Positions 59,870 to 64,000 of a stretch of DNA of 64,000 bases are shown here, piece after piece. The stretch's first letter is position 1, and every line of letters starts with the position of its first letter. Below the pieces are notes generated by a model. The model did no database searches and had not been told where the DNA came from. It was given only the letters and a program-made list of their open reading frames with translations. Source of the stretch: Frondihabitans sp. PhB188 (GTDB lineage: Bacteria > Actinomycetota > Actinomycetes > Actinomycetales > Microbacteriaceae); NCBI RefSeq assembly GCF_003752365.1, contig NZ_RJUO01000002.1, forward strand, positions 186,001 to 250,000, in the 5' to 3' direction. The position numbers and the translations under genes were made by a program.

Positions 59870-61210
59870 CTAGTACTGCCCCTTCTTGGAGCAGGTCTTC
59901 TGCGCGGCGGTCTGCCCCGTGACCGACGGCGGCAGAGTGACCGACGCGGAGGGAGCCGTGGTCTTCGCGGGTGTGGAGGCCGGTGGCGTCGTGGCTGGCG
60001 AGGTCGATCCGGCAGACGCGGGTGTCGACGGAGGCGAGGTGGCCCCCGCCGACGGCGTGCTCGACGGGTCGGTCTCGGCGGCGTCTCCGGTCGTGCCCGT
60101 CAGGACGATCGGCCGGTCGGCGATCAGCGCCTGATTCAGCTGCCCGGCCGCGTACGCGTTCGGCACGACGCGGTTGCTGTCGTCGGGGTCCTCCCCGACC
60201 GGGTACTGCACGAAGACCATGTTCGACAAGCCCACCGTCTGCACGGCCTGGACGATTCCGATGAGCGTCTTCACGTTGAGCGTGTCGGAGAGGAGCATGT
60301 TCTTCGAGGCCGCCGAGGCGATCGCGAACAGCTTGAACGGGTTCGCGTACGTCGAGGAGCTCGTGAGCTGGCGAGCCAGCGACGACATGAACACCTGCTG
60401 GTTGCTGATGCGGCCGAGGTCGCTTCCGTCTCCCACTCCGTGGCGACTGCGCAGGAACGACAGGGCCTCGTCGCCGACCACGGTCTGCTCGCCTGCTTTG
60501 AGGTCGAGCGGCGGATCGACGTTGTCGTCCTGAATCGGCGTCGCGAGGCAGACGGTGACGCCTCCGATCGCGGTGGAAATCGCGCTGGTGCCGGCGAAAG
60601 TGACGCTCGCCGCATAGGGGATGTCGAGCCCGGTCAGCTGCTCGATCGTCAGGACGGCGCAGGCGAGACCGTGCCGGTCGTCGCCGCCGCGGCTGAGGGC
60701 CGTGTTCAGCATGGCCTTGCTGGTCGTGTACGAGTAGCCGCCTGAGGCTGTCGGGCAGGACGGGATCGGGATCATCAGGTCACGGGGGAAGCTCACGACG
60801 GAGATGCTCGAGTGGTCCTTCGAGATGTGCAGCAGGATGTTGACGTCGTTGTTGCCGGCGCCCGTACTGGCGTCCTGATTCGCGGAGTCGGAGTAGTCCT
60901 GGCCCTGTCCGGTCCGGGTGTCGGTGCCGATGAGAAGCATGTTGACCTCGCCGACGGTCTGCCCGGCCGGCGCCTCGGGCAGAGGCTCGGCCGTATGCCC
61001 GGGGAGGTGGGGGATGTGGACGGGCGGCGCAGCGGTCGTCACGACATCATGGGCCGCGTAGGCGACGACGCAGGCGGACGAGACGAGCCCCACGGCGACC
61101 ACGACGGCGACCAGGCGCAGCAGCGACGCGACGGGATGCGGCCGCCTGAGCTGACCGTGCTTGACCTGTGCGACCTTGCCGCCCTGTGCGACCTTGCTCT
61201 CCTGCGCCAT
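59870..61210 (-). CDS. LytR-CpsA-Psr (LCP) family cell-wall glycopolymer ligase
   Basis: 446 residues from ATG 61210. A basic cytosolic tail, one membrane anchor (about 28-52, ASLLRLVAVVVAVGLVSSACVVAYAAHDV) and the LCP domain (about 85-335): NMLLIGTDTRTGQ, DVNILLHISKDHSSISVVSFPRDLMIPIP with the conserved Arg-Asp, ALSFLRSRHGVGDGSDLGRISNQQVFM. After residue 350 comes a Thr/Pro/Ala/Ser-rich tail. LCP enzymes transfer teichoic acids or other polymers from lipid carriers to peptidoglycan outside the membrane. GGGAG precedes the ATG; upstream in-frame codons to 61261 are unlike the family. It could attach the cluster-made glycan, but it is 25 kb from that cluster. Confidence 0.92.
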   Translation of the reverse strand: MAQESKVAQGGKVAQVKHGQLRRPHPVASLLRLVAVVVAVGLVSSACVVAYAAHDVVTTAAPPVHIPHLPGHTAEPLPEAPAGQTVGEVNMLLIGTDTRTGQGQDYSDSANQDASTGAGNNDVNILLHISKDHSSISVVSFPRDLMIPIPSCPTASGGYSYTTSKAMLNTALSRGGDDRHGLACAVLTIEQLTGLDIPYAASVTFAGTSAISTAIGGVTVCLATPIQDDNVDPPLDLKAGEQTVVGDEALSFLRSRHGVGDGSDLGRISNQQVFMSSLARQLTSSSTYANPFKLFAIASAASKNMLLSDTLNVKTLIGIVQAVQTVGLSNMVFVQYPVGEDPDDSNRVVPNAYAAGQLNQALIADRPIVLTGTTGDAAETDPSSTPSAGATSPPSTPASAGSTSPATTPPASTPAKTTAPSASVTLPPSVTGQTAAQKTCSKKGQY

Positions 61211-61328
61211 CCCGCTCCCTGCGTCGGCCGACGTCTCAGCAGCTCGCCGGGCGCATGACATCGCCTGGCGGCCGCCGTCGCCGGTGATTCCACAGGCTAA
61301 GCGACGGGTGGGAGTTTTCTGCGGAAGG

Positions 61329-61347
61329 ACGCCCGCCGACCGGGCGT
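61329..61347 (-). terminator. Weak hairpin downstream of sufU
   Basis: ACGCCCG (61329-61335) and CGGGCGT (61341-61347) form a seven-base stem with a five-base loop. It has no T tract and could equally be incidental. Confidence 0.35.
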
Positions 61348-61375
61348 GTCCGCCGGTGCAGACCGTTGTGACGGG

Positions 61376-61831
61376 CTAGCGAACCTTGGCGACGAGCTGA
61401 GTCGAGCACGCCTCGGCGGCGACCCACGAGAGCATCGCGCACTTCACCCGCATGACGAACTTCGAGACGCCCTGGAACGCGACCGCGTCGCCGAGAAGGT
61501 CTTCGTCGGGTTCGCCCGCGCCCTTCGATCGCATCATGCCCCGGAACGCCTCGGTGCGCTCGGCCAGCTCAGCGAGGGTGAGGCCGGGCGCGATGTCGGC
61601 GAGGACCGATGCCGACGCCATGGAGATGGAGCAGCCGTCGCCCTGCCACGCGAGTTCGCGGATGGTGTCGGTGCCGGGCTCCATCACGACCCGGACGGTG
61701 ATCTCGTCACCGCACGTGGGGTTGCGCTCATAGTGCTCCGCGTCGGCACCCGGCAGCTCGCGATCGCCGGTCCGTGCCTTGGCGTGGTCGAGGATCACCT
61801 GCTGATAGAGGCCTGCGAGTGCGTCGGACAT
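61376..61831 (-). CDS. sufU: SUF system scaffold/sulfur-transfer protein SufU
   Basis: 151 residues, IscU-like fold. The three cysteines and Asp of the metal/persulfide site are present: Cys40 and Asp42 in NPTCGDE, Cys67 in GDGCSISMAS, Cys131 in VKCAMLSW. The stretch between Cys67 and Cys131 is longer than in IscU, diagnostic of SufU (zinc-dependent sulfurtransferase for SufS). ATG 61831 overlaps the sufS stop (TGATG). sufB, sufC and sufD are not in the window; in many actinobacteria they adjoin sufS-sufU, so here the pair is detached. Confidence 0.95.
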   Translation of the reverse strand: MSDALAGLYQQVILDHAKARTGDRELPGADAEHYERNPTCGDEITVRVVMEPGTDTIRELAWQGDGCSISMASASVLADIAPGLTLAELAERTEAFRGMMRSKGAGEPDEDLLGDAVAFQGVSKFVMRVKCAMLSWVAAEACSTQLVAKVR

Positions 61832-63120
61832 CACTCGGCTCCGAAGTAGGCGCGGACCTCGGAGACGCCCTGCACCAGGCGGTCGATCTCGTCGTCGGTC
61901 GAGTAGAGGTAGGTCGAGGCGCGCGTAGTCGCTGTCAGCCCGAGCCGGCGATGCAGCGGCTGCGCGCAGTGGTGGCCTACGCGCACCGCGATCCCCTGCG
62001 CGTCGAGGAACTGCCCGACGTCATGGGCGTGGACACCGGCCACGTCGAAGCTCGCCAGACCGGCACGCGCGACGCCCGAAGCGGGGCCGACGACGCGGAC
62101 ACCGGGCAGGGCACCGAGCTCGTCGACCAGACGCTGGCCGAGGCGCGCCTCGTGCTCGTCGATGGCTTCGAGCCCGACGCGCTCCAGGTAGCGGACCGCC
62201 TCGGCGAGTGCGATGGACTGGGACACCGGCTGCGTGCCGGCCTCGAACCGCGCGGGTGATGGCAGAAAGCTCGACGACTCCATGGTCACGGTCGTGATCA
62301 TCGAGCCGCCGGTGCGGAACGGCGGCAGGGCGTCGAGCAGCTCCTCACGCCCCCAGAGCACGCCTATGCCGGTCGGGCCGAGCATCTTGTGCGCCGAGAA
62401 GGCGGCGAAGTCGACGCCGAGGCCGACCAGGTCGAGCGCGCGATGCGGAGCCGACTGGCAGGCGTCGAGCACGACGAGGGCACCCACGCCGTGCGCGAGC
62501 TCGGCGAGCTCGGCGACGGGAGCGACGTGTCCGGTGACATTCGAGACGTGCGCGAAGGCGAAGACCCGGGTGCGATCGGTCAGGGCCGCAGCCGCGTCGT
62601 CGATCGACCAGGTGCCGTCGTCGTGCACGGGCACGTAGCGGAACGTCGCGCCGGTGCGAGCTGCGAGTTCCTGCCAAGGGACGAGGTTGGCGTGATGCTC
62701 GGCCTCGGTGACGAGGATCTCGTCGCCGGGAGCCAGGACGAAGCGGCTCGCCTCAGGTCCGCCGCGACCCAGAGTCGCGTTGCCCATGCCGTAGGCGACG
62801 AGGTTGAGCGCGTCGGTGGCGTTCGACGTCCAGACGATCTCATCGCTCGACCGGGCGCCGACGAAGCGAGCGACAGTCTCGCGAGCCTCTTCGTACGCCT
62901 CGGTCGCCAAGGCGGCCAGGGTATGAGCGCCGCGGTGGACTGCGGCGTTCGTCGTCTCGAGGAACCGCCTCTCGACATCCAGCACCGCCGACGGCCGTTG
63001 CGCGGTCGCGCCCGAGTCGAGGTACGCGAGCGGTTCGCCATTGACCTCCGGCTGAAGGCCGGGGAAGTCGGCGCGGTAGCGACTGAGCGAGCCGACGGAA
63101 GACGAGGAGGTGCTGATCAC
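61831..63120 (-). CDS. sufS: SufS-type cysteine desulfurase
   Basis: 429 residues from GTG 63120. PLP-Lys lies in AAFSAHKMLGPTGIG, the catalytic Cys (about 385) in AVRVGHHCAQPLHRRLG, and LDSGATAQRP with NAAVHRGAHTLA at the N-terminus is the group II (SufS/CsdA) signature. It supplies sulfur through SufU to the SUF assembly machinery. The start is supported by GAAGG and overlaps the acyltransferase stop by four bases (GTGA). The frame is open much further upstream, but only as a shadow of the acyltransferase. It is distinct from the NAD-operon desulfurase. Confidence 0.94.
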   Translation of the reverse strand: MISTSSSSVGSLSRYRADFPGLQPEVNGEPLAYLDSGATAQRPSAVLDVERRFLETTNAAVHRGAHTLAALATEAYEEARETVARFVGARSSDEIVWTSNATDALNLVAYGMGNATLGRGGPEASRFVLAPGDEILVTEAEHHANLVPWQELAARTGATFRYVPVHDDGTWSIDDAAAALTDRTRVFAFAHVSNVTGHVAPVAELAELAHGVGALVVLDACQSAPHRALDLVGLGVDFAAFSAHKMLGPTGIGVLWGREELLDALPPFRTGGSMITTVTMESSSFLPSPARFEAGTQPVSQSIALAEAVRYLERVGLEAIDEHEARLGQRLVDELGALPGVRVVGPASGVARAGLASFDVAGVHAHDVGQFLDAQGIAVRVGHHCAQPLHRRLGLTATTRASTYLYSTDDEIDRLVQGVSEVRAYFGAE

Positions 63121-64000
63121 ACCTTCAACGATTGCATACTCGGCTGAGTCGGGCGAGGGTTCTCCACAGGCCGCGACCACGAGGCCGGCTCGAACCGCTT
63201 CTTGACCTTCAGGAAGGGGCGCTCGATCGCGAAGTGGCTTCCGACGGCCACGGCGCACGACGCTCCCAGCAACAGGAACTTGCCACCCAGTCCGTGCACG
63301 TACGGCTCGAGCAGCGCCAGGACGATCATGTGCCACAGGTACAGCGAGTACGAGACGTTGCGGCCGAACCAGGCCATGGGACGCCAGGAGAGGAGTGCTC
63401 CGACGGGCGTCGTGCGCGACCCCTGGCTGACCCCGGCGACGAGGAGGGTCGTCGCCAGACCGGCGGCCGGCAGAGTGAGGGCGAATGTTCCTGCGTCCTG
63501 TTTCCAGTCGTCGGGCATCAGGAAGAGGACTGCCAGGATGCCGGCGAACCCGAGGCTCGACGAGATCATCGACATGCGGCCGGAGAAGAAGGTGCGGACC
63601 CGCTCGTGAGTGAGGGCGAGCGCCAGCACGCAGCCCATCATCAGCGGGGCGAGGTTCGAGACCGGGCTGAAGTAGATGTCGGGAGTGGCGATGCCGGACG
63701 GGGCGTCGTAGAACACCGCGGCGAGGGTGCACGACACGACGACGGCGCCGGCGCCGATCCAGGCGACGGTGCGGCGGCGGATGCCCCGCGACAGCATCAG
63801 GAGCAGGATCGGCGGCCATACGAGGTAGAACTGCTCCTCCATCGCGAGGCTCCAGCCGGGGGCGAAGACGCCCTGCGACACGTGGCCGAAGGCGCGCATG
63901 AAGTTGCCCGTGTAGGTGAGCGCGATGAGGGCGCCGCTGGCGGCACCCACGTCGGAGTAGCCGTAGTCGCCGACCAGGAACCAGAGCGAGACACCGACGA
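63117..64000 (-). CDS. OafA/acyltransferase-3 family membrane acyltransferase (5' end beyond window)
   Basis: 294 codons visible; the start lies beyond the right edge. The segment FAPGWSLAMEEQFYLVWPPILLLMLSRG is the hallmark SLx-x-E-E-x-F-Y-L-x-W-P loop of OafA-type O-acyltransferases. At least eight membrane spans follow, with FGRNVSYSLYLWHM near the end (typical S-Y-x-x-Y-L-x-H) and a basic tail. Members acetylate sugars of polysaccharides, peptidoglycan or antibiotics. It overlaps sufS by four bases, an unusual partner for a desulfurase, so the two may share a transcript without sharing function. Confidence 0.9.
   Translation of the reverse strand, partial: VGVSLWFLVGDYGYSDVGAASGALIALTYTGNFMRAFGHVSQGVFAPGWSLAMEEQFYLVWPPILLLMLSRGIRRRTVAWIGAGAVVVSCTLAAVFYDAPSGIATPDIYFSPVSNLAPLMMGCVLALALTHERVRTFFSGRMSMISSSLGFAGILAVLFLMPDDWKQDAGTFALTLPAAGLATTLLVAGVSQGSRTTPVGALLSWRPMAWFGRNVSYSLYLWHMIVLALLEPYVHGLGGKFLLLGASCAVAVGSHFAIERPFLKVKKRFEPASWSRPVENPRPTQPSMQSLKV

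Overview
The window is about 70% G+C. Its gene families, codon use and abundant leaderless starts fit a Gram-positive actinobacterium, most likely a member of the Microbacteriaceae. That placement is inferred from composition and gene content; there is no rRNA gene here. The DNA looks like ordinary chromosome: no tRNA, rRNA, transposase, phage or CRISPR array was found. Two genes are cut by the window edges, an FMN reductase at the left and an acyltransferase at the right.

Layout. 1-9.1 kb: FMN reductase, a CaCA cation exchanger, a DtxR/MntR repressor, an MFS drug exporter, a GH3 glycosidase divergent from a TetR regulator with a 17-bp operator between them, an aldo/keto reductase and a small unknown protein. 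9.2-13.6 kb: a two-component system divergent from a secreted S53 (sedolisin) protease. 13.9-16.3 kb: tetR and an MFS exporter, translationally coupled. 16.6-19.7 kb: small membrane and anchored proteins and a stand-alone FabF. 19.7-24.1 kb: marR coupled to one very large gene holding a whole heterodimer-like ABC exporter. 24.2-26.4 kb: two LLM flavin monooxygenases. 26.4-34.9 kb: a six-gene minus-strand surface-glycan operon in which each stop overlaps the next start. 35.1-37.5 kb: a 2-hydroxyacid dehydrogenase, a FAH-family hydrolase and an unknown gene. 37.5-41.7 kb: the fructose operon fruR-fruK-fruA. 41.7-47.4 kb: the NAD de novo operon nrtR-nadA-nadB-nadC plus a cysteine desulfurase. 47.5-52.8 kb: an esterase, aroE-aroD, a zinc-type arsR-CDF pair and an AbiEi/DUF559 protein. 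52.9-57.2 kb: a Gfo/Idh oxidoreductase, sodA divergent from soxR, a thioesterase, a MhuD-type heme oxygenase and a MOSC protein. 57.2-64 kb: a GT39-like membrane protein, an alpha/beta hydrolase, an LCP ligase, sufU-sufS and an OafA-type acyltransferase.

How parts fit together. Several units carry visible control logic. A perfect 16-bp SoxR box lies in a 19-bp promoter spacer in front of sodA. A near-perfect 21-bp dyad lies upstream of nrtR. A palindrome and 21-bp-phased direct repeats precede fruR. The TetR dyad separates the GH3 gene from its regulator. Many genes, regulators above all, have a TANNNT-like -10 hexamer 6-8 nt before the start codon and no Shine-Dalgarno sequence, which points to leaderless mRNAs.

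Most unusual signals. (1) The 15-bp word GGGCGCAGGAACTCG occurs in nine exact copies and about a dozen near copies on both strands, singly in spacers, in inverted pairs that form terminator hairpins, and inside reading frames; this resembles the genomic distribution of DNA-uptake sequences. (2) The shorter word TCAGG(A) recurs in more than one reading frame at the cost of the rare codons TCA and AGG, as expected for a Chi-like or otherwise selected DNA motif. (3) The MhuD homologue keeps all three active-site residues but carries a His-rich insert directly after the heme ligand.
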